64,000 bases of DNA, taken from Mycobacterium sp. GA-0227b (GTDB lineage: Bacteria; Actinomycetota; Actinomycetes; Mycobacteriales; Mycobacteriaceae). Position numbers and translations under genes: made by a program. The notes under the pieces were generated by a model. That model made no database searches. It was not told the origin of the DNA and was given only the letters and a program-made list of their open reading frames with translations. The stretch covers positions 401,164 through 465,163 of the forward strand of contig NZ_LQIK01000023.1 of NCBI RefSeq assembly GCF_001499855.1, given 5' to 3'. This document shows positions 27,685-39,226 of this stretch, in pieces; within the stretch, counting starts at the first letter, position 1; each line of letters begins with the position of its first letter.

Positions 27685-28158
27685 CTACCCCAGTTTGGGG
27701 TGCACACCTGGGGTGAGTCCGGCCGCCACCGCCATCTGTTGCAGGAGCCGGCGCACGGTAACGCGGTCGTTCTCCGACAACGTCGCGGTGATCTCGTCCT
27801 CCTGCGCATCGCCCTGCGCATCAAGTCCCGGAAGCATTTCGCGAGCCCTGTCGGTCAGCGTCACCGCGAACGCCCGCCGGTCGCCGGGGTGCGGCAGCCG
27901 CTTGACCAGACCCTGACCTTCCAGCTTGTCGACGACCGCGACCATCACGTTGCGGTGAATGCCGAGCTGCGTCGACAGCTGGCGCTGCGACCGGCCGTCG
28001 TCCTCGCTGAGCGCCTTGAGCACCGCATAGGACCGCGGATCGACACCGAAGGGCTCGAGCCGGCGCACGAAATCCTCGGCGAGGTAAACGCCGAGCTGAG
28101 AAAGGAGAAACGGAATCCGCTCGTGCAGTCCGGCGATACCGGGCGAGCGCTCGGCCAT
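27685..28158 (-). CDS. MarR-family transcriptional regulator
   Basis: 157 residues with the winged helix 'DGRSQRQLSTQLGIHRNVMV...VVDKLEGQGLVKRLPHPGDRRA' (~55-100), the MarR signature with the DxRA wing. Such proteins repress divergent genes and release on binding small phenolic or oxidised ligands. It is divergent from the NAD(P)-binding protein at 28233 and a perfect 18-base palindrome (28180-28197) lies between them, its likely operator. Inserted between conserved genes gatB and pfkA. Confidence 0.93.
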   Translation of the reverse strand: MAERSPGIAGLHERIPFLLSQLGVYLAEDFVRRLEPFGVDPRSYAVLKALSEDDGRSQRQLSTQLGIHRNVMVAVVDKLEGQGLVKRLPHPGDRRAFAVTLTDRAREMLPGLDAQGDAQEDEITATLSENDRVTVRRLLQQMAVAAGLTPGVHPKLG

Positions 28159-28179
28159 AGGGCGACACTAGCACCTTAG

Positions 28180-28197
28180 ATGATAGTCATCTATCAT
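28180..28197. promoter_or_regulatory. MarR operator palindrome
   Basis: ATGATAGTCATCTATCAT is a perfect inverted repeat (ATGATAG / CTATCAT around TCAT), followed by a further ATGATAATCAT (28196-28206 region). It is AT-rich in a GC-rich background and sits centrally in the 74-base divergent gap, the normal place for a MarR site. Confidence 0.75.
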
Positions 28198-28232
28198 GAT
28201 AATCATGTCGAGTGACTAATCAGGAGAAGACC

Positions 28233-28928
28233 ATGAGAATCGCGATCTTCGGCGCCAACGGACAGACCGGCCGGCTGCTGACACGCCGCGTGCTCGACGC
28301 CGGTCATGAGGCGGTGGCGGTGACGCGCCGACCCGCCGACTTCCCGTTCGACCATGCCGAGCTGACGGTGGCCCGCGCCGATGTGCGCGACGCCTGCTCG
28401 ACGGCCGGGGTACTCGACGGGGCCGACGGCGTCCTGTCGACGCTCGGGGTGCCGTTCAGCATGCGACCGATCGACACGTATTCGACCGGCGTCCGCAACA
28501 TCACCGCGGCAATGCAGCAGACCGGCGTGCGGCGACTCGTCGTCGTGAGTTCCACCGGCGCATACCACTATCCGGACCGCATCGACACACCCTTCGCGTT
28601 GCGAATCGTCGAACCCGTCATCACCCGAACCATCGGCAAGAGCACCTACGACGACCAACGCCGCATGGAGACCATCGTGCGCACCAGCGGACTGGACTGG
28701 ACGATTGTGCGGCCGTCGGGCTTGTTCGACCTACCCGCCGCGACGAATTACGTTGCGGGCGAGGTGGAACCGGTCGGCGGATTCACCGCGCGCATCGATT
28801 TGGCTGACTATATGACCAGACTGGCCGGTGATGCTGCGGCGGCGGGCCGAACCGTTGTCATCTCCACCACAGAACACACGCCGACGATGTGGCAGATGAT
28901 CCGCCGGGAAGCCTTCAAGAGCGCATGA
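28233..28928 (+). CDS. NAD(P)-binding NmrA/SDR-like reductase
   Basis: 231 residues, atypical SDR: 'MRIAIFGANGQTGRLLTRRV' (GxxGxxG), 'VRRLVVVSSTGAYHYPDRID', and 'LDWTIVRPSGLFDLP' as in NAD(P)H-binding quinone-reductase-like or NmrA proteins. ATG 28233 has CAGGAGAAG at good spacing; a GTG-type start at 28212 is inferior. Divergently paired with the MarR regulator, it is the likely regulated gene, perhaps for redox or electrophile response. Its stop overlaps the start of a 35-codon frame. Confidence 0.88.
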   Translation: MRIAIFGANGQTGRLLTRRVLDAGHEAVAVTRRPADFPFDHAELTVARADVRDACSTAGVLDGADGVLSTLGVPFSMRPIDTYSTGVRNITAAMQQTGVRRLVVVSSTGAYHYPDRIDTPFALRIVEPVITRTIGKSTYDDQRRMETIVRTSGLDWTIVRPSGLFDLPAATNYVAGEVEPVGGFTARIDLADYMTRLAGDAAAAGRTVVISTTEHTPTMWQMIRREAFKSA

Positions 28929-29032
28929 TGACGACGACTGTCTCCCTCGCGCAGCAGTTCGGCCCGGCGATCGGATTCGTCGCGCTCAACGTCGGGCGCG
29001 CTGGCGATGGCGCTTCCTCAACCAGCACCTAG
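28925..29032 (+). other. Very short open frame after the NAD(P)-binding gene (possible gene remnant)
   Basis: ATG 28925 overlaps the preceding TGA (ATGA) and the frame runs 35 codons to TAG 29030-29032, into the stop of pfkA. It starts MMTTTVSLAQQFGPAIGFVA, with a hydrophobic centre, and could be the stub of a truncated membrane protein gene. No recognisable domain; it may not be expressed. Confidence 0.25.
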
Positions 29033-30060
29033 CCGAAGAACTCTGCGGCGTCGTCGTAGCGGCTCTGCGGGACCAGCTTCAACTGGCGGGTCGCGTCGGC
29101 CAGCGAGACGCGTCCGATCTCCTGCCCGCGCAACGACACCATCATCCCGTACTCGCCGGCGTGTGCGGCGTCGGCGGCGTTGACCCCGAAGCGGGTGGCC
29201 AGCACGCGGTCGAACGGCGTTGGAGTGCCGCCGCGTTGCACATGACCGAGAACCGTCACCCGCACCTCTTTGTTGATCCGCTTCTCTACCTCGAGCGCGA
29301 GTTGCTGCGCAACGCCGGTGAAGCGTTCGTGGCCGAACTCGTCGATCCCGCCTTCGCGCAACTGCATTGAGCCCTCGGCGGGCTTGGCGCCTTCGGCCAC
29401 CACGCAGATGAAGTGTGAATCGCCGCGCACGAAGCGTCCTTTGATCAGCCGGCACACCTCTTCGACGTCGAACGGCTGCTCGGGGATCAGCGTCATGTGG
29501 GCGCCCGAGGCCAGCCCGGCGTTCAGCGCGATCCATCCGGCGTGGCGGCCCATCACCTCGACGAGCATCACACGCTGGTGCGATTCGGCGGTGCTGTGCA
29601 GCCGGTCGATGGCCTCGCTTGCCACGCCGAGCGCGGTGTCGTGACCGAACGTCAGATCCGTGCAATCGATGTCGTTGTCGATCGTCTTGGGCACACCGAC
29701 CACCGGGACGTTCTCCTCCGACAGCCAGCGCGCCGCGGTGAGCGTGCCCTCGCCGCCGATCGGGATCAACACATCGATACCGTTGTCGTCGAGCGTCTGC
29801 TTGATCTGGTCCAGGCCGGCGCGCAGCTTCTCCGGATGCACCCGTGCGGTGCCCAGCATGGTGCCGCCCTTGGCCAGCAGCCGATCGTTGCGGTCATCGT
29901 TGGCGAGTTGGATGCGCCGGTTCTCCAGCAGACCGCGCCAGCCGTCCTGGAAGCCGACGACCGACGACCCGTACCGCACGTCGCACGTGCGCACGACCGC
30001 CCGAATGACAGCGTTCAGTCCCGGGCAGTCGCCGCCGCCGGTCAGCACTCCGATACGCAT
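29029..30060 (-). CDS. pfkA: ATP-dependent 6-phosphofructokinase
   Basis: 343 residues. Phosphorylates fructose-6-phosphate in glycolysis. Motifs: '[20 protein letters not shown]', '[12 protein letters not shown]' (the Gly in GGEGT position fits ATP rather than pyrophosphate as donor), '[16 protein letters not shown]' with the catalytic Asp, and '[18 protein letters not shown]'. Family group III-type enzyme as in other actinobacteria (Rv3010c). It lies 17 bases after gatA on the same strand, so is likely part of gatC-gatA-pfkA. Confidence 0.95.
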   Translation of the reverse strand: MRIGVLTGGGDCPGLNAVIRAVVRTCDVRYGSSVVGFQDGWRGLLENRRIQLANDDRNDRLLAKGGTMLGTARVHPEKLRAGLDQIKQTLDDNGIDVLIPIGGEGTLTAARWLSEENVPVVGVPKTIDNDIDCTDLTFGHDTALGVASEAIDRLHSTAESHQRVMLVEVMGRHAGWIALNAGLASGAHMTLIPEQPFDVEEVCRLIKGRFVRGDSHFICVVAEGAKPAEGSMQLREGGIDEFGHERFTGVAQQLALEVEKRINKEVRVTVLGHVQRGGTPTPFDRVLATRFGVNAADAAHAGEYGMMVSLRGQEIGRVSLADATRQLKLVPQSRYDDAAEFFG

Positions 30061-30077
30061 GCCTACATCCTCCCCCG

Positions 30078-31559
30078 TCAGACCGCCGTTGGCAGCGGTC
30101 CTCGGGCAGCTTCGTAGGCCGCGCCGACGCGGTACAGCCGGTCATCGGCCAGCGCTGGCGCCATGATCTGCAGCCCCACCGGCAGGTTGTCGTCGGGCGA
30201 CAGGCCCGCGGGCACCGACATTCCGCAGTGGCCCGCCAGGTTCAGCGGCAGGGTGCACAGATCGAACAGGTACATGGCCAGCGGGTCGTCGACCTTCTCC
30301 CCCAATGCGAACGCGGTGGTCGGCGTCGCCGGCGAGACCAACACGTCGACCTTCTGATACGCCTCGTCGAGATCGCGCGCGATCAGCGTGCGTACCTTCT
30401 GCGCCTGGTTGTAGTACGCGTCGTAATAGCCCGCCGACAGCGCATAGGTACCAATCATGATGCGGCGCTTGACTTCCGGACCGAATCCCGCAGCCCGGGT
30501 CAACGCCATGACTTCCTCGGCGCTGTGCGTGCCGTCATCGCCGACACGCAGCCCGAAACGCATCGCGTCGAACCGCGCGAGGTTGCTCGACACCTCGGAC
30601 GGCAGGATCAGGTAGTACGCCGACAGCGAGTAGTCGAAGTGCGGGCAGTCCACCTCGCTGACCTCGGCGCCCAGCGCGGTCAGCTGTTCGACGGCGGCGT
30701 GGAACGACTGCAGCACGCCGGGTTGGTAGCCGTCGCCGTGCAACTGCTTGACCACGCCGATCTTCACGCCGGCAAGGTCGCCGGCCGCGCCCGCCCTGGC
30801 CGCACCGACGACGTCGGGCACCGCGGTGTCGACCGAGGTCGAGTCCTTCGCGTCGTGACCGGCGATCGCCTGATGCAGCAGCGCGGTGTCGACGACGGTG
30901 CGCGCGCACGGGCCGCCCTGATCCAGTGACGACGCGCAGGCCACCAGCCCGTAGCGCGACACCGTGCCGTAGGTCGGTTTCACCCCGACCGTCGCGGTCA
31001 GCGCGGCCGGTTGGCGGATCGAGCCGCCGGTGTCGGTGCCGATGGCCAACGGCGCCTGGAACGCCGCCAGCGCCGCCGCGCTGCCGCCCCCGGAGCCGCC
31101 GGGGACACGGTCGACGTCCCACGGGTTGCGGGTTGGCCCGAATGCGGAGTTCTCGGTGGACGAACCCATCGCGAACTCGTCCATGTTGGTTTTGCCGAGA
31201 ATCGGTAGGCCCGCCGCACGCAACCGCATCGTGACGGTGGCGTCGTACGGCGCCATCCAGCCCTCGAGAATCCTCGAGCCGCAGGTCGTCGGCATGTCGG
31301 TTGTGGTGAACACGTCCTTCAGCGCGACCGGCACCCCGGCCAGCGGCGAGGGTAGGTCCTCCCCGGCGGCCACTGCGGCGTCCACACGCGCCGCCGCGGC
31401 CAGCGCGCGGTCCTCCGCGACGTGCAGGAACGCGTGGTAGCGGTCGTCGCTCGCCGCGATCTGGTCCAGGCATGCCTTGGTGACCTCGGTCGAGGACACC
31501 TCCTTGGTGGCGATCTTGCGCCCGAGCGTCGCGGCGTCCAACCGGATCAGGTCGGTCAC
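30078..31559 (-). CDS. gatA: Asp/Glu-tRNA amidotransferase subunit A (amidase)
   Basis: 493 residues, amidase signature enzyme that hydrolyses glutamine and channels ammonia to GatB. The Ser-cisSer-Lys site is visible: Lys in '[20 protein letters not shown]', the glycine/serine loop '[20 protein letters not shown]' and the nucleophile in '[19 protein letters not shown]'. ATG-type start overlaps the gatC stop by 4 bases. Length normal. Confidence 0.97.
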   Translation of the reverse strand: MTDLIRLDAATLGRKIATKEVSSTEVTKACLDQIAASDDRYHAFLHVAEDRALAAAARVDAAVAAGEDLPSPLAGVPVALKDVFTTTDMPTTCGSRILEGWMAPYDATVTMRLRAAGLPILGKTNMDEFAMGSSTENSAFGPTRNPWDVDRVPGGSGGGSAAALAAFQAPLAIGTDTGGSIRQPAALTATVGVKPTYGTVSRYGLVACASSLDQGGPCARTVVDTALLHQAIAGHDAKDSTSVDTAVPDVVGAARAGAAGDLAGVKIGVVKQLHGDGYQPGVLQSFHAAVEQLTALGAEVSEVDCPHFDYSLSAYYLILPSEVSSNLARFDAMRFGLRVGDDGTHSAEEVMALTRAAGFGPEVKRRIMIGTYALSAGYYDAYYNQAQKVRTLIARDLDEAYQKVDVLVSPATPTTAFALGEKVDDPLAMYLFDLCTLPLNLAGHCGMSVPAGLSPDDNLPVGLQIMAPALADDRLYRVGAAYEAARGPLPTAV

Positions 31560-31855
31560 TGGGCCTCTCCCAGGATGCGCGGGACGGCGAACCGGCCCTC
31601 GGCCGCCTTGGGCGCCTGGTCCAGCGCCTCCTGTTGCGTCAGGCCCGACTCGACGGCGTCGGGACGGAACACATTGACATCGGTGAGTGGATTACCGGTC
31701 GGCTTGACGCCCGCGACGTCGACGGACTGGATCTGGCTGACGTGGCCGAGGATGGCGTCCAGCTGTCCGGCATAGCTGTCCAATTCGTCTTCGGTCAGGG
31801 CGAGGCGGGCGAGACGGGCCAGGTGGGCCACCTCGTCTCGGGAGATCTGCGACAC
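31556..31855 (-). CDS. gatC: Asp/Glu-tRNA amidotransferase subunit C
   Basis: 99 residues, small belt-like subunit that stabilises GatA-GatB. '[20 protein letters not shown]' and '[20 protein letters not shown]' are typical. I chose GTG 31855 ('MSQISRDEV') to match the 99-residue mycobacterial homologue; an in-frame start at 31864 adds three residues. First gene of gatC-gatA-(pfkA); divergent from the ACT-domain gene at 31898, so two promoters share a 42-base gap. Confidence 0.95.
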   Translation of the reverse strand: MSQISRDEVAHLARLARLALTEDELDSYAGQLDAILGHVSQIQSVDVAGVKPTGNPLTDVNVFRPDAVESGLTQQEALDQAPKAAEGRFAVPRILGEAQ

Positions 31856-31897
31856 GACACGCAAGCCTAGTCACCGCGTTGTGCAACAGTGTTGCGC

Positions 31898-32554
31898 GTG
31901 CCTTCGTACCTGCTACGGGTCCAGCTGGAGGACCGACCGGGCAGCCTCGGTTCGCTGGCCGTGGCGCTCGGATCGGTGGGCGCCGACATCCTCTCGCTCG
32001 ACGTGGTGGAGCGGTCGGCCGGCTATGCCGTCGACGATCTCGTGGTGGAGCTGCCCGCCGGCGCGATGCCCGACATGCTGATCACCGCCGCCGAACAGAT
32101 CAAAGGCGTCTACGTCGACTCCGTCCGTCCACACACCGGGCTGCTCGAGGCGCACCGCGAACTCGAGCTGATCGACCACATCGCCGCCGCGGACCGCGGC
32201 CACAAGCTGCAGGTTCTCGCCGACGAGGCACCCCGGGTGCTCCGGGTGGGCTGGACCACGGTGGTCCGGCTGGCCGAATCGGGACCGGAGCGCGTCGTCG
32301 GCAGCCCGGGCGCACCCGAGACGCAGGCAGCCCAGACGCCGTGGTTGCCGCTCGACCGGGCACGCGCCCTGGACGGCGACGCCGATTGGGTGCCCGAGCT
32401 GTGGCGCGACATGGCGACCACGCTGGCCGCGGCCCCGCTCGGCGATCCGCGCACCGCAGTGGTGTTGGGCCGCCCCGGTGGACCCCTCTTCCGCCCCTCG
32501 GAGGTCGCCAGGCTCGGCTATCTGGCAGGCATCGTCGCGACGATTCTGCGCTGA
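31898..32554 (+). CDS. ACT-domain protein (Rv3013-like)
   Basis: 218 residues. N-terminal ACT domain 'YLLRVQLEDRPGSLGSLAVA...GSVGADILSLDVVER' (1-75), the amino-acid-binding fold of metabolic sensors, then a region with 'APRVLRVGWTTVVRLAESG' (~115-130) of unknown fold. No catalytic domain is seen. GTG 31898 ('MPSYLLRV') gives the 218-residue length I recall for the M. tuberculosis homologue; GTG 31889 is an upstream alternative. Divergent from gatC; its ligand is unknown. Confidence 0.85.
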   Translation: MPSYLLRVQLEDRPGSLGSLAVALGSVGADILSLDVVERSAGYAVDDLVVELPAGAMPDMLITAAEQIKGVYVDSVRPHTGLLEAHRELELIDHIAAADRGHKLQVLADEAPRVLRVGWTTVVRLAESGPERVVGSPGAPETQAAQTPWLPLDRARALDGDADWVPELWRDMATTLAAAPLGDPRTAVVLGRPGGPLFRPSEVARLGYLAGIVATILR

Positions 32555-32645
32555 CTTGCGCGTACGGCGCGGCTGTTACGGTGACAACGATCCCATCAAC
32601 CGCACCGCACACTGCTGAACGTCGCGGCCGATCGGAAGGTTTCGC

Positions 32646-33257
32646 GTGGACACGCTGCTGATCGTGCTCGCCGTCGTACTGCTCCTCGGGGCGGTCGTTG
32701 TGTTGGTGATGGCGCTTCGACGGCCGAAGAAGCCGAAAGCCCCGACCACGCGAGAAGATCCGCTCAAGTTCGCCGCCACCATGCCGCAGTTCGGCCCCCG
32801 CCAACTCGGGCCCGGTGCGATCGTCGCCCACGGCGGAATCGACTACGTCGTCCGCGGCACCGCCACGTTGCGGCAAGGCCCGTTCGTGTGGTGGGAGCAT
32901 CTGCTCGAAGGTGGTTCCGAGCCGGTGTGGTTCAGCGTCGAAGAGGACGAGGGCCGACTCGGACTGGTGATGTGGACGCGACGCAAGGACGCGTCGCTGC
33001 AACCCGGTGGCGACCTCGTCCTCGACGGAATCAGCTACCGCGAGATCGAGCGCGGCCGCGCATCGTTCACCACCGAGGGCACCACCGGACTGCCCGCAGG
33101 CGGCGAGATGGAGTTCGTCGACTACGCCGACGCCGACAAGACGTCATTCCTCGGATTCGAGCGGTGGGCTGCGGACATGCCGTGGGAGGTGTCGGTCGGG
33201 AAACCGGTGCTGCCCGGCGAACTCACGGTGTATCCCGCGCCTCCGCCCACCGAGTAG
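32646..33257 (+). CDS. DUF4178 protein with N-terminal membrane anchor
   Basis: 203 residues: one membrane helix (~3-24, 'LLIVLAVVLLLGAVVVLVMA'), a Lys/Pro hinge ('RRPKKPKAP'), then a beta-rich DUF4178 domain ('LGPGAIVAHGGIDYVVRGTA', 'WWEHLLEGGSEPVWFSVEED', 'YREIERGRASFTTEGTTGLP'). Function unknown. GTG start 32646. First gene of a five-gene plus-strand operon with DUF2617, DUF4247, DUF350 and a spermidine synthase-like protein; gaps are 8, -4, 34 and -4 bases. DUF4178 and DUF350 are recurrent partners of polyamine-type enzymes in comparative genomics. Confidence 0.85.
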   Translation: MDTLLIVLAVVLLLGAVVVLVMALRRPKKPKAPTTREDPLKFAATMPQFGPRQLGPGAIVAHGGIDYVVRGTATLRQGPFVWWEHLLEGGSEPVWFSVEEDEGRLGLVMWTRRKDASLQPGGDLVLDGISYREIERGRASFTTEGTTGLPAGGEMEFVDYADADKTSFLGFERWAADMPWEVSVGKPVLPGELTVYPAPPPTE

Positions 33258-33265
33258 GACGCCGG

Positions 33266-33769
33266 GTGCCGTTTCACCGACTGGTAGTGAACCCGGCCGA
33301 CGTGTCGGGAACGACGCTGCGGCTGGCGTTGAACTCTCCTGCACCGCGGCCGCTGGCGACCTTGCCGCTGGCCCGTCCCGACGGCAGCACGCTTGTGCTC
33401 GGCGTGCTCGGCGCATCGCATCTGGTCACCGTGGAACATTCGAAACACTTGTTCTCCGAGGAGGTTTCGTGCACAGCACACACAGATGCCGCCTTGCCCG
33501 GCTGCGCCGTCGCGCCCGGTTACCGCATCGAGTCCCGCACCGAAACGCATGACACTGCCGGTTTTCGCAGGCTCGCGGAGAAGCTGCAAATCAGGTGTGA
33601 GCGGATGGACGGATGGCTCGGCGGTGTGTTCCCCGGTGACGATGCCGCACTGACCGCACTGGCCGCCGAAGCCGACGGCACCGGATGGCGTTGGCGGACA
33701 TGGCATCTTTATCCCGACGGAGCCGCAGGTGGCACGGTCGTCTACACCAGCAGCCGGTGGCGGCCGTGA
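33266..33769 (+). CDS. DUF2617 family protein
   Basis: 167 residues, soluble. 'FHRLVVNPADVSGTTLRLAL', 'LVLGVLGASHLVTVEHSKHL', 'FSEEVSCTAH' and a C-terminal 'WRWRTWHLYPDGAAGGTVVY' are the conserved blocks of DUF2617, an actinobacterial family of unknown function. The GTG start at 33266 is 8 bases after the DUF4178 stop, and the end overlaps the next GTG. It is probably a cytosolic partner of the membrane proteins in this operon. Confidence 0.82.
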   Translation: MPFHRLVVNPADVSGTTLRLALNSPAPRPLATLPLARPDGSTLVLGVLGASHLVTVEHSKHLFSEEVSCTAHTDAALPGCAVAPGYRIESRTETHDTAGFRRLAEKLQIRCERMDGWLGGVFPGDDAALTALAAEADGTGWRWRTWHLYPDGAAGGTVVYTSSRWRP

Positions 33770-34200
33770 GCCGCACCGCGTTGTTCTGGCTGGCCGGCGG
33801 GCTCGCCGTGGCGGGCATCGCATGCCTGCTTCTCGGTATCTCGTTGCAGAACCGCGACATTCGTACGTACGTCGCCGAGAACTACGCCGCGTACTCCCAC
33901 GGCGCGGAGGCCAGCAGCTACGAATGCACCGGCTCGCCCGCCGAAGTGGCCGACCGGCTTGCCGACTACCGGCGTCCGGAGGCGCGGGCCACCGACCGCG
34001 GTATCGAGTATCTGCGTTACGAGGACGACATCGTGATCGTCGGGCCCGACGGCAACCGTCCGTGCACCATCCGGGTCGAGGACGTTCGGGGCAGCAGATA
34101 CAGCGGGGGCGGGTTCATCTTCCTCGGACCCGGGTTCTTTCCCGGGTCACCCGCCGGCGGCGCGGGCGGCAGCCCGGGCGGACCGGATGGGACGAAATGA
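33766..34200 (+). CDS. DUF4247-like membrane-anchored protein
   Basis: 144 residues: an N-terminal membrane helix (~6-26, 'LFWLAGGLAVAGIACLLLG'), a conserved domain ('RDIRTYVAENYAAYSHGAE', then Cys53 in 'SYECTGSP' and Cys98 in 'RPCTIRVED'), and a Gly/Pro-rich tail ('GPGFFPGSPAGGAGGSPGG'). The two Cys could form a disulfide if the domain is outside the membrane. GTG start overlaps the DUF2617 stop. Function unknown; family call from recall. Confidence 0.75.
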   Translation: MSRTALFWLAGGLAVAGIACLLLGISLQNRDIRTYVAENYAAYSHGAEASSYECTGSPAEVADRLADYRRPEARATDRGIEYLRYEDDIVIVGPDGNRPCTIRVEDVRGSRYSGGGFIFLGPGFFPGSPAGGAGGSPGGPDGTK

Positions 34201-34234
34201 CCCGCGCATCGAGGCCAACCGGTAAGGAGAACCC

Positions 34235-34690
34235 ATGAATCTGGCGGTCGAATTCGGCACCATCAGCGGCGAGAGCCTCGCTCAGAATGTGGTCGCCGCG
34301 ATCCTGTACTTCATCGTCGGCGTCGCCGTTCTCGCGGCCGGTTTCGCCATGGCCGACCTGCTGACCCCGGGCAACCTGCGCCGGTTGGTGTTCGTCGAGC
34401 GGCGGCCCAACGCGGTTGCGGTCGCGTCGGGAATGTATGCCGCCCTCGCCATCGTGGTGATCTCGGCGATCGTGGCCAGTGCCAACGAACTCGGCCAGGG
34501 ACTCGTCGACGCGACGGTGTACGGTCTCGTCGGCGTGGTGCTGCAAGGCCTGGCGCTGGTCGTGCTGGAGGCTGTGGTGCCCGGACGTTTCCGCGACCTG
34601 ATCGCCGAGGAACGGTTGCACCCCGGCGCCGTCGCCACCGCCGTGATGCTGATCGCCGTGGGAGGGGTGAACGCCGCCGCGCTGTCATGA
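34235..34690 (+). CDS. DUF350 (YjfL-like) integral membrane protein
   Basis: 151 residues with four membrane helices arranged as two DUF350 repeats ('[20 protein letters not shown]' and '[20 protein letters not shown]', then '[19 protein letters not shown]'). The family's function is unknown; it often neighbours spermidine or glutathionylspermidine synthase-like genes. A clear GGAGAA site precedes ATG 34235. Its stop overlaps the next ATG, coupling it to the spermidine synthase-like gene. Confidence 0.87.
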   Translation: MNLAVEFGTISGESLAQNVVAAILYFIVGVAVLAAGFAMADLLTPGNLRRLVFVERRPNAVAVASGMYAALAIVVISAIVASANELGQGLVDATVYGLVGVVLQGLALVVLEAVVPGRFRDLIAEERLHPGAVATAVMLIAVGGVNAAALS

Positions 34691-36270
34691 CGGTGACCGA
34701 TCACGACGCTCCTTCACCGGCACCGCGGCTGGCAGGTTCGGCGACGCGCTGGCGCGCGGTGTTGCTGGCGGCAGTGGCGGCGTGCGCGGCGTGCGGCATC
34801 GTCTACGAACTGGCACTGTTGACGCTGTCGACCAGCTTGCACGGCGGCGGTGTCGTGGCGATGTCGCTGATCGTCGCCGGCTACGTCGCCGCGCTGGGCG
34901 TCGGCGCGTTGCTGGTGAAGCCGCTGCTGCACCGCGCCGCGGTCACCTTCATCGCCGTCGAGACGGCGCTGGCGATCGTCGGCGGATTGTCGGCGGCCGC
35001 ACTGTATGTCGCGTTCGCGTTCGTGGGCGGCTCGCTGTGGGTGCTCGCGATCGGCACCGCGCTGATCGGCTGCCTCGTCGGCGCCGAGGTGCCGTTGCTG
35101 ATGACGCTGCTGCAGCGCGGACGGACAGCAGGCGCCACCGACACCGGCCGGGTGCTGGCCAACCTGAACGCCGCCGACTATCTGGGGGCGCTGATCGGCG
35201 GGCTGCTGTGGCCGTTCCTGCTGCTGCCGTACCTGGGCATGATCCGCGGTGCCGCCGTCACCGGGATCGTCAACCTCTCCGCGGCGGCCGTGGTGGCGGT
35301 GCTCCTGTTGCGCCACATCGTCAGCGTGCGTGAGCTGGCCGCGTCCCTGATGGTGCTGGCGACCGCGCTCGCCTTGCTCGTCACGCTGCTGGTGCGCGCC
35401 GACGGCATCCAGGCCTCGACCCGCCAACGGCTCTACGCCGACCCGATCATCGCCCATGAGCATTCGGCGTACCAGGAGATCGTGGTCACCCGCCGCGGCG
35501 ACGACATGCGACTGTATCTCGATGGCGGACTGCAGTTCTCGACCCGCGACGAGTACCGCTATACCGAAAGCCTGGTCTACCCGGCGCTCGCAGACGACGC
35601 CCGATCGGTGTTGATCCTCGGCGGCGGCGACGGACTGGTGGCGCGGGAAGTGTTGCGCGACAAGGACGTCGACACGATCGTGCAGGTGGAGTTGGATCCG
35701 GCGGTCATCGAGATGGGGCGCACCACATTGCGTGAGGCGAACGGCGGCGCGCTGGACGATCCCCGGGTTCAGGTGGTGATCGCCGACGCGATGACGTGGC
35801 TGCGGGACGCGCCGCGCGACGTCGCGCCGGGCGGATTCGACGCGGTGATCGCCGATCTGCCCGACCCCGACACCCCGGTGCTGGGACGGCTGTATTCAGT
35901 GGAGTTCTACGCGTTGATCGGCCGCGCGCTGGCGCCGGACGGTCTGTTGTCCGTGCAGGCAGGCAGCCCGTTCTCCACCCCCACCGCTTACTGGCGCACG
36001 GTGTCGACGATCCGGGCCGCCGGGTACGCGGCGACGCCGTACCACGTGCACGTGCCGACGTTCGGCGACTGGGGCTTCGTGCTGGCCCGCCGCGGGCCGA
36101 CCGCGCCGAGGCCGACGGTCCCCACCGACGCCCCGCCACTGCGCTATCTCGACCAGCGTGCGCTCGACGCCGCCACGGTGTTCGGCGGCGACATACGACC
36201 CCAGTCGTTGGAGCCCTCGACGCTGGACCACCCGCGCATCGTCGACGATGTGCGGCGCGGCTACCGGTGA
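34687..36270 (+). CDS. Membrane-anchored spermidine synthase-like aminopropyltransferase
   Basis: 527 residues. About seven membrane helices (~24-238) precede a spermidine-synthase domain (~250-450). That domain holds '[20 protein letters not shown]' (275-294), the dcSAM-binding '[15 protein letters not shown]' (GGGDG 312-316), '[12 protein letters not shown]' (333-344) and '[11 protein letters not shown]' (387-397) with the catalytic acid at D390. The membrane portion resembles that of other actinobacterial fused SpeE proteins. It probably transfers an aminopropyl group, or acts on a related acceptor, at the membrane. No SAM decarboxylase gene is in the window. Last gene of the operon; converges with the Cys-rich gene. 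Confidence 0.88.
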   Translation: MTVTDHDAPSPAPRLAGSATRWRAVLLAAVAACAACGIVYELALLTLSTSLHGGGVVAMSLIVAGYVAALGVGALLVKPLLHRAAVTFIAVETALAIVGGLSAAALYVAFAFVGGSLWVLAIGTALIGCLVGAEVPLLMTLLQRGRTAGATDTGRVLANLNAADYLGALIGGLLWPFLLLPYLGMIRGAAVTGIVNLSAAAVVAVLLLRHIVSVRELAASLMVLATALALLVTLLVRADGIQASTRQRLYADPIIAHEHSAYQEIVVTRRGDDMRLYLDGGLQFSTRDEYRYTESLVYPALADDARSVLILGGGDGLVAREVLRDKDVDTIVQVELDPAVIEMGRTTLREANGGALDDPRVQVVIADAMTWLRDAPRDVAPGGFDAVIADLPDPDTPVLGRLYSVEFYALIGRALAPDGLLSVQAGSPFSTPTAYWRTVSTIRAAGYAATPYHVHVPTFGDWGFVLARRGPTAPRPTVPTDAPPLRYLDQRALDAATVFGGDIRPQSLEPSTLDHPRIVDDVRRGYR

Positions 36271-36273
36271 CCT

Positions 36274-36528
36274 TCAGCCTCCGGCGGGCACCGGGTAACG
36301 GTCATTGACGTCGGCGTTGCTGTCCTTGCGCGCGCAGTGCGCACAGCAGAAGATCGCTTCCTCGGTTTCGATGCCGTGGCCGAGGATGCGGCATCCGCAG
36401 TGGGCGCATTCGGGCGCCACCTGTACGGCGGCGCACTCGATGCTGTCGAACGTCGCGTTGCGGCCGTCGGGCCATGTCACGGTGAACGCCTTGTCGTAGT
36501 CGTTGCCGCAGGTATCGCAGATAGCCAT
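36274..36528 (-). CDS. Small Cys-rich zinc-binding-type protein
   Basis: 84 residues with nine Cys at 4, 7, 32, 41, 44, 46, 61, 62 and 65: C4-x2-C7, C41-x2-C44-x-C46 and C62-x2-C65, plus His 43, 51 and 64. This suggests one or two zinc ribbons or treble clefs, or metal storage. No DNA-binding element is obvious. ATG 36528 has AAGGAG upstream; the frame remains open further upstream but without support. Lies convergent with the spermidine synthase-like gene and downstream of ligA on the same strand. Function not recognised. Confidence 0.75.
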   Translation of the reverse strand: MAICDTCGNDYDKAFTVTWPDGRNATFDSIECAAVQVAPECAHCGCRILGHGIETEEAIFCCAHCARKDSNADVNDRYPVPAGG

Positions 36529-36622
36529 CACAACTCCTTGTCGCCTCGAACCTGTCGAGTGCCCGGTGGAGGGGGCCGACAAACGCCCGAGCGCTCGAGA
36601 TCGAAGACCGCGGAGCGCGTGC

Positions 36623-38740
<2,118 letters not shown>

Positions 38741-38783
38741 CTAACGGAGCGGCCCGACAGGACCGCACCATTACCCTGGCCCC

Positions 38784-39188
38784 ATGCCGCACCCGATCAT
38801 GTTCCGCGACGACGACCCGGTACTGGCGCGGGTGCGGGCGGTCGCGCTGGCGTTCCCCGAGGCCTACGAGAAGGTGTCGCATGGCAGGCCGGCATTCTTC
38901 GCCGCGAAGATGTTCCTCATGTACGGCGGCAGCGTGCGACCCGAGACCGGGGGCGAATACCTGCAGTACCCGCAGTCCATCATCGTCAAGGTCGACCAGA
39001 GCGACCAGCAGGCACTGCGCCAGGATGGCCGGTTCTACTACCCCGCTTACCTGGGCCCGTCGGGTTGGCTGGGCCTGGACCTGACGGCCGCGAAGAAGGC
39101 CGCCTGGGCTGAGGTGCGTGAGCTGATCGATGCCTCATACCGGCTGACCGCTCCGAAGAAACTCATCAGACAGCTCGACGAAGTTTGA
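38784..39188 (+). CDS. YjbR/MmcQ-family protein
   Basis: 134 residues of the MmcQ/YjbR fold, a double-wing-like domain: 'ALAFPEAYEKVSHGRPAFFA', 'IIVKVDQSDQQALRQDGRFY', 'GWLGLDLTAAKKAAWAEVRE'. Family function unknown, DNA binding suggested by structure. TACCCT at 38772-38777 lies 6 bases from ATG 38784, so it is probably leaderless. Divergent from ligA with a 52-base gap. Confidence 0.85.
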   Translation: MPHPIMFRDDDPVLARVRAVALAFPEAYEKVSHGRPAFFAAKMFLMYGGSVRPETGGEYLQYPQSIIVKVDQSDQQALRQDGRFYYPAYLGPSGWLGLDLTAAKKAAWAEVRELIDASYRLTAPKKLIRQLDEV

Positions 39189-39226
39189 CCCGGTAGCCGG
39201 CAGGCCATGATTCGATCGGAGGCGCC

